Positions 21,130 through 31,420 of a DNA stretch of 64,000 nt are shown piece by piece. This stretch comes from Synechococcus sp. AG-679-C18. GTDB taxonomy: Bacteria; Cyanobacteriota; Cyanobacteriia; PCC-6307; Cyanobiaceae. Where the stretch lies: contig QCUL01000005.1 of NCBI GenBank assembly GCA_003210755.1, positions 28,241 to 92,240 of the forward strand, read 5' to 3'. The position numbers and the translations under genes are program-made. The stretch's first letter is position 1. Every line of letters begins with the position of its first letter. The notes beneath the pieces are model-generated. The model saw only the letters and a program-made list of their open reading frames with translations. It was not told the origin of the DNA and made no database searches.

Positions 21130-21293
21130 ACTATTTGCAAGCAGATTAAATACAGCATCTTAGAGAAGAAGATAAGCATCTTGCGGATAGTTTCATTAGA
21201 TAAAACAATCTGTAAATCACTTTTCAAGCCGCGCTGACACCGCTCTGCTCCTTACCAAACCGCTCATGGGATACTGCACATTCAGACTAATTT

Positions 21294-23159
21294 TTGATGC
21301 CGATCCTGGGGCTTTCTGCTTACTACCACGACAGTGCTTCGGCTCTGGTAGTGAATGGGGTAGCCGTAGCCGCAGCCCAGGAAGAACGGTTTAGCCGAAA
21401 GAAGCACGACGCTCGCTTCCCAGCGCAGGCGGTTCGCTACTGCCTTGAAAGCCAGGGATTAACCCTGGCTGAGATTGACTCGGTTGTGTACTACGAAAAA
21501 CCACTACTCACTTTCGAGCGTTTACTAGAGACTTATCTCGGAGCTGCTCCGCGGGGAGGGCGCTCTTTTATCGCCGCGATGCAGGTTTGGCTCAAAGAAA
21601 AGCTCTTTCTCAAAACCGAGCTCAAAAAGCAGCTCAGAGCCGTTGCAGAAGCCATGGCAGTAGCTAAGGGCCAAGACGCCTCGGCGGATCTACCAGAGCT
21701 CTTGTTCAGCGAGCATCACCTCTCCCACGCCGGTGCGGCGTTTTATCCCAGCCCCTTCGAAACAGCGGCTGTGCTCTGCATGGATGGCGTTGGCGAGTGG
21801 GCAACGACGTCAGCGTGGATTGGCAACGGCAAGTCGATTGAACTCCTCTGGGAAATTAGCTTTCCTCACTCACTGGGGCTTCTCTATTCAGCATTCACTT
21901 ATTACTGCGGATTTAAGGTCAATTCTGGTGAATACAAATTGATGGGTCTTGCTCCATACGGTGAACCCAAATATGTCAACAAGATCAAAGATAACCTGAT
22001 CGACATTAAAAATGACGGGACATTCCGTCTGGACATTAGTTATTTCAAATATCACCGTGGATTTCGCATGACAGGACGGAAGTTCCATCAATTATTTGGT
22101 AGTCCACCACGCAAAGGAGAGACAGAACTCACTCAGTTTCACATGGATCTAGCTGCATCTATCCAAGTCGTAACGGAGGAGATTGTGCTGAAGTTGGCGA
22201 GATCACTCAGGCAAGAAACTGGCATCAAGAACTTATGTCTTGCCGGAGGTGTTGCACTCAACTGCGTTGCCAACGGCAAACTTCTCCAAGAGAAGATCTT
22301 TGATGACATCTGGATCCAACCAGCAAGTGGAGATGCAGGTTCAGCCTTGGGAGCAGCACTGGTTGGCTGGCATCAGCATCAGGACCAAGCCAGACATGTC
22401 AACAAGAATGACTCCATGAAGGGCACCTACCTCGGCCCTGAGTTCAGCAATGAGGAGATCACCCAATATCTCAATCAAATCAATGCACCTTTCCATACCC
22501 ACAACGATCCTGAGTTGTTTGAGCAACTGGCAACAGAACTAGAAAAAGGTCTCGTAGTCGGTTGGTTCAATGGTCCGATGGAATTTGGGCCTCGTTCACT
22601 TGGTGCACGTTCAATTTTAGGCGATCCACGTAATCAGAAGATGCAGAGTGTGATGAACCTGAAGATCAAATATAGAGAAAGTTTCAGACCTTTTGCGCCT
22701 TCTATTCTGGAAGAGGAAGTCAGCAATCAGTTTGAAATGAATTCAAATAGCCCCTACATGCTTCTTGTTGCACCAGTGAAGAAAGAGCTATGCAAGCAAA
22801 TGACAGAGGAGGAAAATAAACTATTTGGTATCGAAAAACTCAATATCCCAAGATCTTCACTTCCTGCAATCACGCACGTTGATTACTCAGCAAGAGTGCA
22901 AACCGTGAACAGCAGAACCAACCCTCGTTACTACAATCTAATAAGCGCTTTCAATCAGAAGACAGGTTGTCCAACACTCGTTAATACTTCTTTCAACGTG
23001 AGAGGCGAACCAATTGTTTGCACACCTCAAGATGCCTATCGATGCTTTATGAGGACTGAGATGGATGTCTTAGTGCTACAAAATCAGGTTCTCTTCAAGG
23101 CTGAGCAACCCAAGGCTGAGAAGGATGAGACCTGGATGCAAGAGTTTGAACTCGATTGA
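21294..23159 (+). CDS. Carbamoyltransferase (NodU/CmcH/SxtI family)
   Basis: 'ILGLSAYYHDSASALVVNG', 'SEHHLSHAGAAFYPSPFETAAVLCMDGVGEW', 'LAGGVALNCVANGKLL', 'FGPRSLGARSILGDPR', 'NTSFNVRGEPIVCTPQDAYRCF'. Confidence 0.92.
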   Translation: MMPILGLSAYYHDSASALVVNGVAVAAAQEERFSRKKHDARFPAQAVRYCLESQGLTLAEIDSVVYYEKPLLTFERLLETYLGAAPRGGRSFIAAMQVWLKEKLFLKTELKKQLRAVAEAMAVAKGQDASADLPELLFSEHHLSHAGAAFYPSPFETAAVLCMDGVGEWATTSAWIGNGKSIELLWEISFPHSLGLLYSAFTYYCGFKVNSGEYKLMGLAPYGEPKYVNKIKDNLIDIKNDGTFRLDISYFKYHRGFRMTGRKFHQLFGSPPRKGETELTQFHMDLAASIQVVTEEIVLKLARSLRQETGIKNLCLAGGVALNCVANGKLLQEKIFDDIWIQPASGDAGSALGAALVGWHQHQDQARHVNKNDSMKGTYLGPEFSNEEITQYLNQINAPFHTHNDPELFEQLATELEKGLVVGWFNGPMEFGPRSLGARSILGDPRNQKMQSVMNLKIKYRESFRPFAPSILEEEVSNQFEMNSNSPYMLLVAPVKKELCKQMTEEENKLFGIEKLNIPRSSLPAITHVDYSARVQTVNSRTNPRYYNLISAFNQKTGCPTLVNTSFNVRGEPIVCTPQDAYRCFMRTEMDVLVLQNQVLFKAEQPKAEKDETWMQEFELD

Positions 23160-23554
23160 TCATGAAAGAATCTATTTCTAAAAAACAACTTCGTGAATTC
23201 GGTTTCCTAATCGGGTTGGGATTCCCAATCTTAATCGGTTGGATATTACCCACCATTACTGGTCATGGATTTAGGGCATGGACCCTTTGGGTAGGCATAC
23301 CTGGATTAATCCTTGGACTTACAATACCCCGATTTCTTTATTACCCATATAAAGCCTGGATGGCACTTGGACATGCTCTTGGCTGGGTGAACAGCCATCT
23401 CATCCTCGGACTGGTTTTCGTTGTGGTCCTTCAACCAATTGCCTATATCATGCGCCTATTTAAGTATGATCCACTGAGAAAACGACGAAGAGGCGTAGAA
23501 ACCTATAGAGAAATTAGACCAAACAATCACATCGAACTAACGCGCATCTTTTGA
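23156..23554 (+). CDS. SxtJ family membrane protein
   Basis: 132-aa hydrophobic protein, 4-bp overlap with the carbamoyltransferase; C-terminal 'FKYDPLRKRRRGVETYREI'. Confidence 0.75.
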   Translation: MIMKESISKKQLREFGFLIGLGFPILIGWILPTITGHGFRAWTLWVGIPGLILGLTIPRFLYYPYKAWMALGHALGWVNSHLILGLVFVVVLQPIAYIMRLFKYDPLRKRRRGVETYREIRPNNHIELTRIF

Positions 23555-23557
23555 ACC

Positions 23558-23719
23558 ATGGAAGCATTTCTTGATCTCATCAAAGACATCTGGGACTTCA
23601 TGAAAGTGCGAAAGAAATACTGGTTGGCACCCTTGATTATCACAATTGTCCTGATGGGAGCTCTTCTGGTGTTTACCCAAGGTTCTGTTGTCGCACCGTT
23701 TATTTACTCCATTTTCTGA
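23558..23719 (+). CDS. DUF5989 / SxtK-like small single-TM protein
   Basis: Hand translation of an ORF below the track length cutoff: MEAFLDLIKDIWDFMKVRKKYWLAPLIITIVLMGALLVFTQGSVVAPFIYSIF*; 3 bp after SxtJ-like stop and 2 bp before the next gene. Confidence 0.8.
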   Translation: MEAFLDLIKDIWDFMKVRKKYWLAPLIITIVLMGALLVFTQGSVVAPFIYSIF

Positions 23720-23721
23720 CG

Positions 23722-25023
23722 GTGCTCATTCTCTTCTCGCAGAACATCAGCTCCCTTCTCAGAACATTGCGCCCTCTCGATGCGTTGCTCCCGATTAGCT
23801 TGGTCCTACAGCTAGACAAGTCTCAAAATTCTCTCAGTCTTGGCCTACTGCTGATCTGGATTGTTCTGCGCTTCCTTGAGCCCGTTTTAATCAATAGATT
23901 TAGGCAAGACAGTCGACACGCAGGAACGGCCTATGCACTGTTTCTAGGGCTTTTGCTATTCCAGGCGCGGGCAATCGTGACCCGATCTGATCAGATCGGC
24001 ATCAGCCAATACCTGATGGTGGCCCTGGGACTGGCTGTGGGCTTCTCACTCAGCCCAGATGCTTGGCGCCGTCTTCTGCAATGGCTCAACCTCGCCACCT
24101 TGGCCATCAGCATCAGATTGTTGTCACACTTCCGGTTCGAACAAGACTGGTTAGGGGAAGTCAACCGCGAGGTCTTTGATGAGGGATACGGCAATATCAA
24201 TCGCCTTGCGGTGGTGCTGTGTCTTCTCACCATCACTAGTTGGGCATCGGCACGATTAAGTCGCAGACGATTTTTTCAGATCCTCGGTGGATTAGGTGCC
24301 GGAGTGGGATACGTCACCTGTCTGTTCACTGAGTCCCGTATGGCAGCGATCGCCCCCTTGACAGCTGTAATCGCCTGTTGGCTCATTCTTCATGGACATT
24401 CACTTCTGACGTCAAAAGCTCGAATGTCTAAGCCCTTGCTGATCGCTGCAGTGCTGATCCCCTTGGGCACCATTTGGACATTTGTGATCTTGCCCGACAT
24501 CGACGTGGGTTTCTCCGGTGACAACACTCGGATGCGACTAATCCGCTGCTGGGCTGGATCCCTGTTCAGTGGAGAAAGCAGCTTGCTCTACGGAACTGGA
24601 CACAGTCGTGAAAAAATCATGGCGCTGTGCTCAGACAAAAACATTGGCAATATTTCTGCCCATCTTCCTGGAGCAGCTGGCCACGCCCACAATGCGTATG
24701 TCCACCTCACCGCCTTACACGGTCTGTTCGGCATCGTGGCGATCTTGATGCTGATCTTGGTGATCAGCCGCGGCATGCTTCACCACCTGCGAATGGCACA
24801 GACCATTGGCAGCAAAGATACGACGCGATCATCGACAACCTTTTCCTGGGGGGAAGCCTGTCTTGGCTTCAATCTCACAATCCTGATCTGTTCATTAACC
24901 ACAACAATTCACATTTACAATCACGTGAATCAACTCCTAATCGGCTTATTACTAGCGGCATCGTTAGCTCCGTCTTTAACAGCACGAAACACGCGCCCTT
25001 CTTTGCCTCCTGAACCACTTTGA
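23722..25023 (+). CDS. O-antigen ligase/polymerase-like membrane protein
   Basis: 433-aa polytopic protein, GTG start; 'LPGAAGHAHNAYVHLTALHGLFGIVAILML' resembles the WaaL/Wzy_C H-x-H-N loop. Confidence 0.75.
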   Translation: MLILFSQNISSLLRTLRPLDALLPISLVLQLDKSQNSLSLGLLLIWIVLRFLEPVLINRFRQDSRHAGTAYALFLGLLLFQARAIVTRSDQIGISQYLMVALGLAVGFSLSPDAWRRLLQWLNLATLAISIRLLSHFRFEQDWLGEVNREVFDEGYGNINRLAVVLCLLTITSWASARLSRRRFFQILGGLGAGVGYVTCLFTESRMAAIAPLTAVIACWLILHGHSLLTSKARMSKPLLIAAVLIPLGTIWTFVILPDIDVGFSGDNTRMRLIRCWAGSLFSGESSLLYGTGHSREKIMALCSDKNIGNISAHLPGAAGHAHNAYVHLTALHGLFGIVAILMLILVISRGMLHHLRMAQTIGSKDTTRSSTTFSWGEACLGFNLTILICSLTTTIHIYNHVNQLLIGLLLAASLAPSLTARNTRPSLPPEPL

Positions 25024-26660
25024 TGGATCAACTCATAACAAACTTCATTTAACAACCAGCAAGAATCTTTCATCTTAACAATCTCTAAACGGCCATCAAT
25101 GTCTAGCAAATAGTCTCCAATTTTGGGGTTATAGCTATCACCTCGACCCGTGCCAAGCATGATGTTATAAACACCACTTGAAGGGTCAAAGCGAATTAAA
25201 CGATTGAACACCAGGCGATGAAGATGCCGGCGCTTATTGAACCAAGATTGCCTTGAAAACATAATATTTACCGGCTTGCCATTCTCGCGATCCCGAACAG
25301 CCATGTGCTTCATTGCGGTATAAGCATTTCGCCAGCTTTCCTGGCGTTGCACCATGGGAATCGCTGCCTGCAAAAACCCTGAATGTTGATGATGCTCCCA
25401 AACCCCGAGCCCTGAACATGAAACCAGGACCAAACCTGAACAAACTCTTGGCGACATGACGCGGCTAAAGACTGAGCACTGAATAAAAATGGTGTAGAGA
25501 TAGGCAGCATCGATCACTGAAACCAGAAGTAGAGGTAATGCCAAATAACTACGTTCGGAATAGCCGACCAGTCCCGCAAGCGCGATGGCATACAAAATTG
25601 CACCCGCATTCAGACCATCAAGCAAGGAAAGACGACAGCGGCGAACAATTATCAGAAGAATTCGCACTCCCATAAATGCCAGCAGGAACAAAGTGCGAAG
25701 ACCAAATAAAAACCAACTACTTTGGCCACTCGTATATGAACCATCACCGGCATAGATGCTTGGGAGACCAGTCAGAACCCCATAAGCGAAAAAAGTACCG
25801 ACCAGCAATAAGCCGATCCAACGCTCCAGTTGAAGACGATGCCATCCTTGCCAACCCTCCCTATAGAGCACCTCCACTGTGCGAAGAACGGCAGGTACAA
25901 CAAAAAGCAGAATGGCAATATCCTTTAAAAAAGCCCCTACCAAAGCGGCCGCTAACGCAACAGGAAGGTACCGGTCGCCACACCTCTTCAACCAAGAAAG
26001 ATAGGCATAGATATACAAAGAGAGGCACAATGTCAACAATCGCTCTGAATAAATAAATTGATAGAACGATTGCAAAAAAGCTCCATTCAAAAGTAAAAGT
26101 AAGGTGACGAGGAGAGGCAGGGCAGGCACAGCTGCTGCATTCACTAAACGCCGAACGGTTCGCACCACCAGAATCACTACAGCAACAGCCTCCAAAGCAT
26201 TGACCATGGCCCAGACCTTCACGTAAGGCGTGAACCAGCTGAGGACATGCAAATCCTGATGAGCGAGTGGAAAAAAGCGGAAGTCGTTGCGCTTCATCGT
26301 TTCAACCACAAACGACGGCACAAAACGGAAGTGATTCAAGAGATCACCCTGATCTACATCCGCATACCAGCCAATGATTTCGGGGTAATACCAGGTAGCT
26401 GAGGCCACTAGTCCGATGCTGTATATAAAAAAGAGAAGTGCCACTAGTGGATAACGACGCACGTGCCTGGTCACCCAGCGCATGGCAGCCAGAGGGCCGA
26501 AAGGAGCAACACCATCACTGGTGCATGCACGCACGTATTGCACGAGGCAACCTGCCATGAAACAGGCCCAGATCAGGATGAAAATGTCATGGCTAATCGC
26601 GTTATACTGATTAAGAAAACTCTGGCCCGCTTGAGTCGAAGCATCAGGGAAACCCATCAA
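24930..26660 (-). CDS. Polytopic membrane protein, polysaccharide island
   Basis: 576 aa with multiple TMs; overlaps the convergent gene's 3' end by 94 bp; ATGA-type overlap with upstream GT4. Confidence 0.6.
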   Translation of the reverse strand: MMGFPDASTQAGQSFLNQYNAISHDIFILIWACFMAGCLVQYVRACTSDGVAPFGPLAAMRWVTRHVRRYPLVALLFFIYSIGLVASATWYYPEIIGWYADVDQGDLLNHFRFVPSFVVETMKRNDFRFFPLAHQDLHVLSWFTPYVKVWAMVNALEAVAVVILVVRTVRRLVNAAAVPALPLLVTLLLLLNGAFLQSFYQFIYSERLLTLCLSLYIYAYLSWLKRCGDRYLPVALAAALVGAFLKDIAILLFVVPAVLRTVEVLYREGWQGWHRLQLERWIGLLLVGTFFAYGVLTGLPSIYAGDGSYTSGQSSWFLFGLRTLFLLAFMGVRILLIIVRRCRLSLLDGLNAGAILYAIALAGLVGYSERSYLALPLLLVSVIDAAYLYTIFIQCSVFSRVMSPRVCSGLVLVSCSGLGVWEHHQHSGFLQAAIPMVQRQESWRNAYTAMKHMAVRDRENGKPVNIMFSRQSWFNKRRHLHRLVFNRLIRFDPSSGVYNIMLGTGRGDSYNPKIGDYLLDIDGRLEIVKMKDSCWLLNEVCYELIHQSGSGGKEGRVFRAVKDGANDAASNKPIRS

Positions 26661-27865
26661 TTATCAAGATCGCGATTAGTAGTTTTCGATGATATCGATT
26701 CATCCAGAATTGAATTCACAAGTTGTGTCACATCCCTTAAGTGATGGTCAATCGTGAACTCATGGCGCGATCGCTCCTGGCCACGCTGGCCAAGAGTTGC
26801 TGCGAGTTTTGAATTTAAAACCAAGCGCAACATGGCTGCAGCCATAGCGTCCACGTCTCCCTCGGAGACAAGAAATCCACTCTCACCATCCTCCACAACC
26901 GCGGGAATCCCTCCATGCCAGGTGGCTACAACCGGAAGACCCGACAGCTGTGCTTCGATCACTGCCACCGGACACCCTTCGCTGTCACCATCAGGAGCCA
27001 CCAGCGAATGCTGTACGAAAACTCTGGCCTGTCGAAGTAACCCTGCCACTTGATCGTGGTCCATGGCTCCAGCGAAACGAACGCAATCCTTCAACCCCTG
27101 AGCTTGCACCGCCAGCTCCAGATCACGCCGCAGGGGGCCATCGCCAACCACCACAAGAGTGGGGTCCTGGCCAGCAGCGCCAGACTCTTTCCAGCGGCGT
27201 CGCATCAGACCAAATGCCCGCAGGGTAAGGAGTGGGCCTTTCTTGGGAACCAGGCGTCCAACAGCGACTAGCAACGGCCCAGCTGCAGCGGGATCAGCCC
27301 CCTGAAAACGTATCGGATCTCCTCCTGAGGGGCTGACGAGCAGGTGATCAGCTGGAGCACCCAGTTCCAGCAGGGTCTGCCGCATCGGCTCACTCTTAAC
27401 AATGACTCCAGAGCAGAGACCCATCAAGCGCCGATAACGCTGCCGCAAGCGAACGAGACGATTCTTGGCAGACGCATCAGAACCACGAAAATGCACCACA
27501 AGTGGCACCCCGGACCAAGCGATCGCCTCCATCACCCGAACCGCCTCAAAACCGAATTCGACCATGACCAGTTCGGGGCGATGGCGACGAATCAACACTG
27601 ACGTCATCAGTGATGCTGGAAAACTTGCTGCCCGCAACAAGCCGATTCGCGTGAGAAGTTTGCTCAACAGAATCGTCAAGCCATAAACCAGGCGAAGGGG
27701 GTTTCGCCAAGGCCGCTCATCACCGAAATAGGCCGAAATGACGAATGGCAGGCGGTTGAGATTGGCACGTATGAACGTTTCACTTGCCGCTCTGCGCGTT
27801 GGTGCAAGCAACAGCACCCTGGGCCTTGGCTGATTCGGCAGCTCGTCCTTCGATTCGGGAATCAC
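26657..27865 (-). CDS. GT4 glycosyltransferase
   Basis: '[42 protein letters not shown]', '[42 protein letters not shown]'. Track ORF extends to 27931; GTG at 27865 gives a GTGA overlap with the upstream stop. Confidence 0.85.
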   Translation of the reverse strand: MIPESKDELPNQPRPRVLLLAPTRRAASETFIRANLNRLPFVISAYFGDERPWRNPLRLVYGLTILLSKLLTRIGLLRAASFPASLMTSVLIRRHRPELVMVEFGFEAVRVMEAIAWSGVPLVVHFRGSDASAKNRLVRLRQRYRRLMGLCSGVIVKSEPMRQTLLELGAPADHLLVSPSGGDPIRFQGADPAAAGPLLVAVGRLVPKKGPLLTLRAFGLMRRRWKESGAAGQDPTLVVVGDGPLRRDLELAVQAQGLKDCVRFAGAMDHDQVAGLLRQARVFVQHSLVAPDGDSEGCPVAVIEAQLSGLPVVATWHGGIPAVVEDGESGFLVSEGDVDAMAAAMLRLVLNSKLAATLGQRGQERSRHEFTIDHHLRDVTQLVNSILDESISSKTTNRDLDN

Positions 27866-29119
27866 AAGCAATTGAGGGGAGTCGTGGTCAAGTTCAAAAC
27901 GGATCGCCAATGCGCCTCCACCTGCGGCCATTCAAGGGACTGAAGACGTTTGCGCCCGGCCTCACCAAGACGAAGGCGAAGGGTTGGATCATTAATCAAT
28001 CGACTGATTGCTCTCTTCAAAGCCTCCACGTCATCACCAGGCACGACTAATCCCTCAACCCCGTCGGTTACAACCTCAAGCGGACCGGGCGAGACATCAG
28101 TGATCACAACGGGAAGAGCGAATCCCATCGCTTCGAGGAGAGCATTAGGCATGCCTTCGTAACGGGATGGCAACACGAACACTCCCCCTTTGCGCATCAG
28201 GGAGGGTGGATCGGAATGAAAACCGAGAAAGTCAACCTGCTTGTCTACACCCAGGCGCAGCGCCTGGGCTTTAAGAGCCTGGCGTTCAGGCCCATCACCA
28301 GCAATGATTAAACGCCACGTAACTCGCTGCTCAAAGTTGAGCGCGGCAAACGCATCGATCAGTACATCCAAGCCTTTCTGCCTGACAAGGCGTGCCACCG
28401 TCAGTAGTTGCAGCTCATGGGTTGTTGATTGCCCCCCCCCCGCTATCTGCCGCACTCAGTTCGTGAACAACGGAAGGAAGCGGGTTGGGCAGCAGTTCCA
28501 GTCGCTTCCAGCGACCCATCCTGCGCAGCGACTCCACCACTCCTTCTGCATTGGCAGTGACCACATCGGCACGCTGATAGCTCAGTGTGCGCAACCAAGA
28601 CCAAAAGCGGTCGAGCCGTTGCCTGGCAGGATCGTTTCGCTCTGACACCACCAAATGAAGGGGCAAATCCCATGCCGCAAGACAGCAACGAATATTCGTC
28701 CGTCCGAGCAGAGCCAACACCCGGTGAGGCCGCTCAAGTTCCATCAGGCGTTTCAATTGCTGCAACCGTTCCCCTCCAAGCGCATCGGTGCCGTATCGGA
28801 ACAACTGCCAGGCCACACCGCCGCGGCCTGGACAGATCCTGGGAGCTATCCAAGGACTGAGCAAGAGCAAACCATTTCTGATTAAACGGTTGAGAACATG
28901 AATTTGCAGAAACGACCGAATACCGGCTTGACGTTCCGGGCCCAGCTCCTGGTGAATCACCCCCGGCGGAAGCGCATGCACAACGGGATGCCCGTGAGTC
29001 AGGGTGATCAATCGCACCGACAGGCCTTGGTCGGCGAAATGTCCGGCCGCCAGAAGGGCCACTTTCTGCGCTCCACCAGCACCTAGGTGAGGGAGCACCA
29101 CCCAAAGATCATCTGCCAT
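27862..29119 (-). pseudogene. GT4 glycosyltransferase split by a frameshift at a C10/G10 tract (candidate phase-variable gene)
   Basis: N-terminal half is track ORF 28415..29119 ('WVVLPHLGAGGAQKVALLAAGHFADQG'); C-terminal half is ORF 27862..28455 ('LLTVARLVRQKGLDVLIDAFAAL', 'VLPSRYEGMPNALLEAMGFALPVVI'). Frames change at the G10 run. Confidence 0.85.
28432..28441. repeat. C10 (coding-strand G10) homopolymer inside a GT4 gene
   Basis: Read directly: ...gttgttgatt gccccccccc|cgctatctgc... Confidence 0.95.
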
Positions 29120-30254
29120 GACTGCTGTCCTCCAAGCCTCTGAGGAACTGATAACGCAAACGCTCTACCGCAAAGCGATGGCGTACTCTCTGCGCCGCCA
29201 GACCCAGTCGTTCTCGTCTCTGAGCTTGATCTAAAAGCTCTCTCACAGCCGACGACCATGCATTGGCATCGGCGTTAGGAGGCAAAAGCACACCATTTTC
29301 ACCATCGCGAATGAGATCAGCTGGACCCGTGTAGCAATCGGCGGCCACACAGGTGCATCCGGCAGCCATTGCTTCCAATAAAACATTCGGGAAGCCTTCG
29401 TAGCGTGATGGCAACAGAAACAACGTCGCTCGTGAGTACCAGTCCCCGAGATTGCCGACTGCACCTGGCAGGATCAGTCGCTCCTGCAAATTTTGATCGG
29501 CCCCGAGCAACTCCCTCAACCAATCCTGCTGGTTGTGACCGTGATAACTCGCTGCCTCTATGCCAGGAATAGCCAGCCGCAGATCCGGGTCCGCTGTTGC
29601 AAGCGCACGAAACATCGGCATCAGGCGGTCGAAGCCCTTCTGTCGTGCCTTTGTTCCAGCCGCCAGCAGAAGGGGTGCCCCCAAAGGGACCATCGTGGCT
29701 GGGTCTAGAAGAGGTTCATGGCGTGGCAACGGCCAATGCACAGCATTCGGGAGTTTCTGCTGCAGACGAACATTGCAGTGATGTCGAAGCCAGGCGCCAG
29801 TCTGGTCGGTCTGAACCAAATGAAGATCGGCCCAGCGATAGGTGAGGCGCCTTAAAAGTCGCCAAAGCAATGCTGGCGGTTTTGCGGGGGGATAATTGCG
29901 CTCAGAAACTACGCAGGAAGCAGGTAAGCCTCGACTGGCCAGCAGCAGTTTCACTGATGGAAGGGTCGTTAATCCAACCAAATACTGGAAGCGCCCCTGC
30001 CTCAACATCCGACGCAACTGGAGGATGCGTAAAGGGAAAGCCCACCATCCCAAGCCTTCGAGCAGGGAATGCAGTTGAGGTTCAACCTGACGCTCCAATC
30101 CCCCCGGAAGTGGATAGACATCCTGAGAGGTGGGACGACGAGTAATGACGGTGACGCTCCATCCTTCTTGGAGGCACCATGACGCCCACTGAAGGGTGAC
30201 TCTCTCAGCACCACCTAACTTCAACGCGTCGATATAAAACGCGATTCGGGTCAT
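29109..30254 (-). CDS. GT4 glycosyltransferase
   Basis: 'LGGAERVTLQWASWCLQEGW', 'LLPSRYEGFPNVLLEAMAAGCTCVAADCYTGPADLIRDGENG'. Confidence 0.87.
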   Translation of the reverse strand: MTRIAFYIDALKLGGAERVTLQWASWCLQEGWSVTVITRRPTSQDVYPLPGGLERQVEPQLHSLLEGLGWWAFPLRILQLRRMLRQGRFQYLVGLTTLPSVKLLLASRGLPASCVVSERNYPPAKPPALLWRLLRRLTYRWADLHLVQTDQTGAWLRHHCNVRLQQKLPNAVHWPLPRHEPLLDPATMVPLGAPLLLAAGTKARQKGFDRLMPMFRALATADPDLRLAIPGIEAASYHGHNQQDWLRELLGADQNLQERLILPGAVGNLGDWYSRATLFLLPSRYEGFPNVLLEAMAAGCTCVAADCYTGPADLIRDGENGVLLPPNADANAWSSAVRELLDQAQRRERLGLAAQRVRHRFAVERLRYQFLRGLEDSSHGR

Positions 30255-31420
30255 TCCAGCGGTCGTGGGAGGCAGCGCAACATCGCTTGGGTGCGGCGGC
30301 TGTAGGTGTGCTCGCTAGCCCTGGCCAACCGATGTTTCAGGGGAGGTATTTCGCCAGCCAGCACGGATCGAATCGCCGCCTCAAACCCAACACGCGTGGG
30401 CTCACACAAAGTGGCGACATCGGCCTGATCCTCCAGCGATGGAATCGAAGTGCCAACAACAGGACATCCCGAAGCTAAATATTCGAAGAACTTCATCGGG
30501 AACATATGGCTGGTGTAGTCATTGCGGCGTAGGGGGAGCAGAGCCACATCGGCGTAAGCCAGGTAGGCCGGCAGAAACTGATATGCGCGGGTGCCAAGAA
30601 GATGAACATTATCCAAGCTATTGAGGACCGTAATGTCAGTTGAGGGATCGCTTTCTCCTACCGGACCGATCAGCACATAAGTCCAGCTGGGGGTTTCCAC
30701 CATCAGCTCAGTCAGCATTTTCAGATCGAGTTTGTAGGCATCAATGGCTCCAATAAAAATGAGCAGCGGACCTTTAACCAAGGGAAGATCGTCTGGGCGC
30801 GGAACGGAGTTCCGATCGGCCCCAGAAAAATGATCAACATCCGCCACGTTTCCAAACCAGTAGGTGGCAGGGTTCAAAGGTGCAAGGTTCTCTTGCAGCC
30901 TTGGAGCCGTGGTGAAGACCACATCCACACGACCACAAAGATCTCTTTCCGCTGCATCGAGAAGAGCAATTGGCATGCCTGGCTGAGCCTGAATGCGATC
31001 TACGCAGTGATAAACAGTTTGATCAAAGTGATTCAGAGAGAAGTAACGCGCAGCAAAAGGATTGAAGGTCCAGAGCACAACACGGCTAAACCGGAGCCGC
31101 CATGACACCATCGCAAGACAGGCTTGAAGGATCCAGCGATTCATCCTCAGGCCCCTCCCGGAGAGGAGCCCAGGAATCACTGGAGGAGACAGAACCCAAA
31201 TTCTCTCCTGCCGCAGACGAAGCGGAACCAGCACATGTCGCAATCGACGCGCAATCCGTCGAAGGTCCTGTCCTCCCTTGATCCGCGGCGTTCGAATTCC
31301 AAGGGATTCCACGTAAACAACACGATGACCCAGGTCCGCTAAGGACACAGCCAAATGCTGTTTGTTGGTCCAAAGCGGATGGTCCCAGTCCGCTGTGGAC
31401 AGGATCAACACATCAGCCAT
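30251..31420 (-). CDS. Glycosyltransferase (GT4-like)
   Basis: 'DVLILSTADWDHPLWTNKQHLAVSLADLGHRVVYVE', 'PMKFFEYLASGCPVVGTSIPSLED'. Confidence 0.8.
   Translation of the reverse strand: MADVLILSTADWDHPLWTNKQHLAVSLADLGHRVVYVESLGIRTPRIKGGQDLRRIARRLRHVLVPLRLRQERIWVLSPPVIPGLLSGRGLRMNRWILQACLAMVSWRLRFSRVVLWTFNPFAARYFSLNHFDQTVYHCVDRIQAQPGMPIALLDAAERDLCGRVDVVFTTAPRLQENLAPLNPATYWFGNVADVDHFSGADRNSVPRPDDLPLVKGPLLIFIGAIDAYKLDLKMLTELMVETPSWTYVLIGPVGESDPSTDITVLNSLDNVHLLGTRAYQFLPAYLAYADVALLPLRRNDYTSHMFPMKFFEYLASGCPVVGTSIPSLEDQADVATLCEPTRVGFEAAIRSVLAGEIPPLKHRLARASEHTYSRRTQAMLRCLPRPLE

Noticed and set aside
21294-23719. Saxitoxin biosynthesis cluster
   Set aside because: Only the I/J/K-like trio is present; no PKS-like SxtA, amidinotransferase or tailoring oxygenases are visible.
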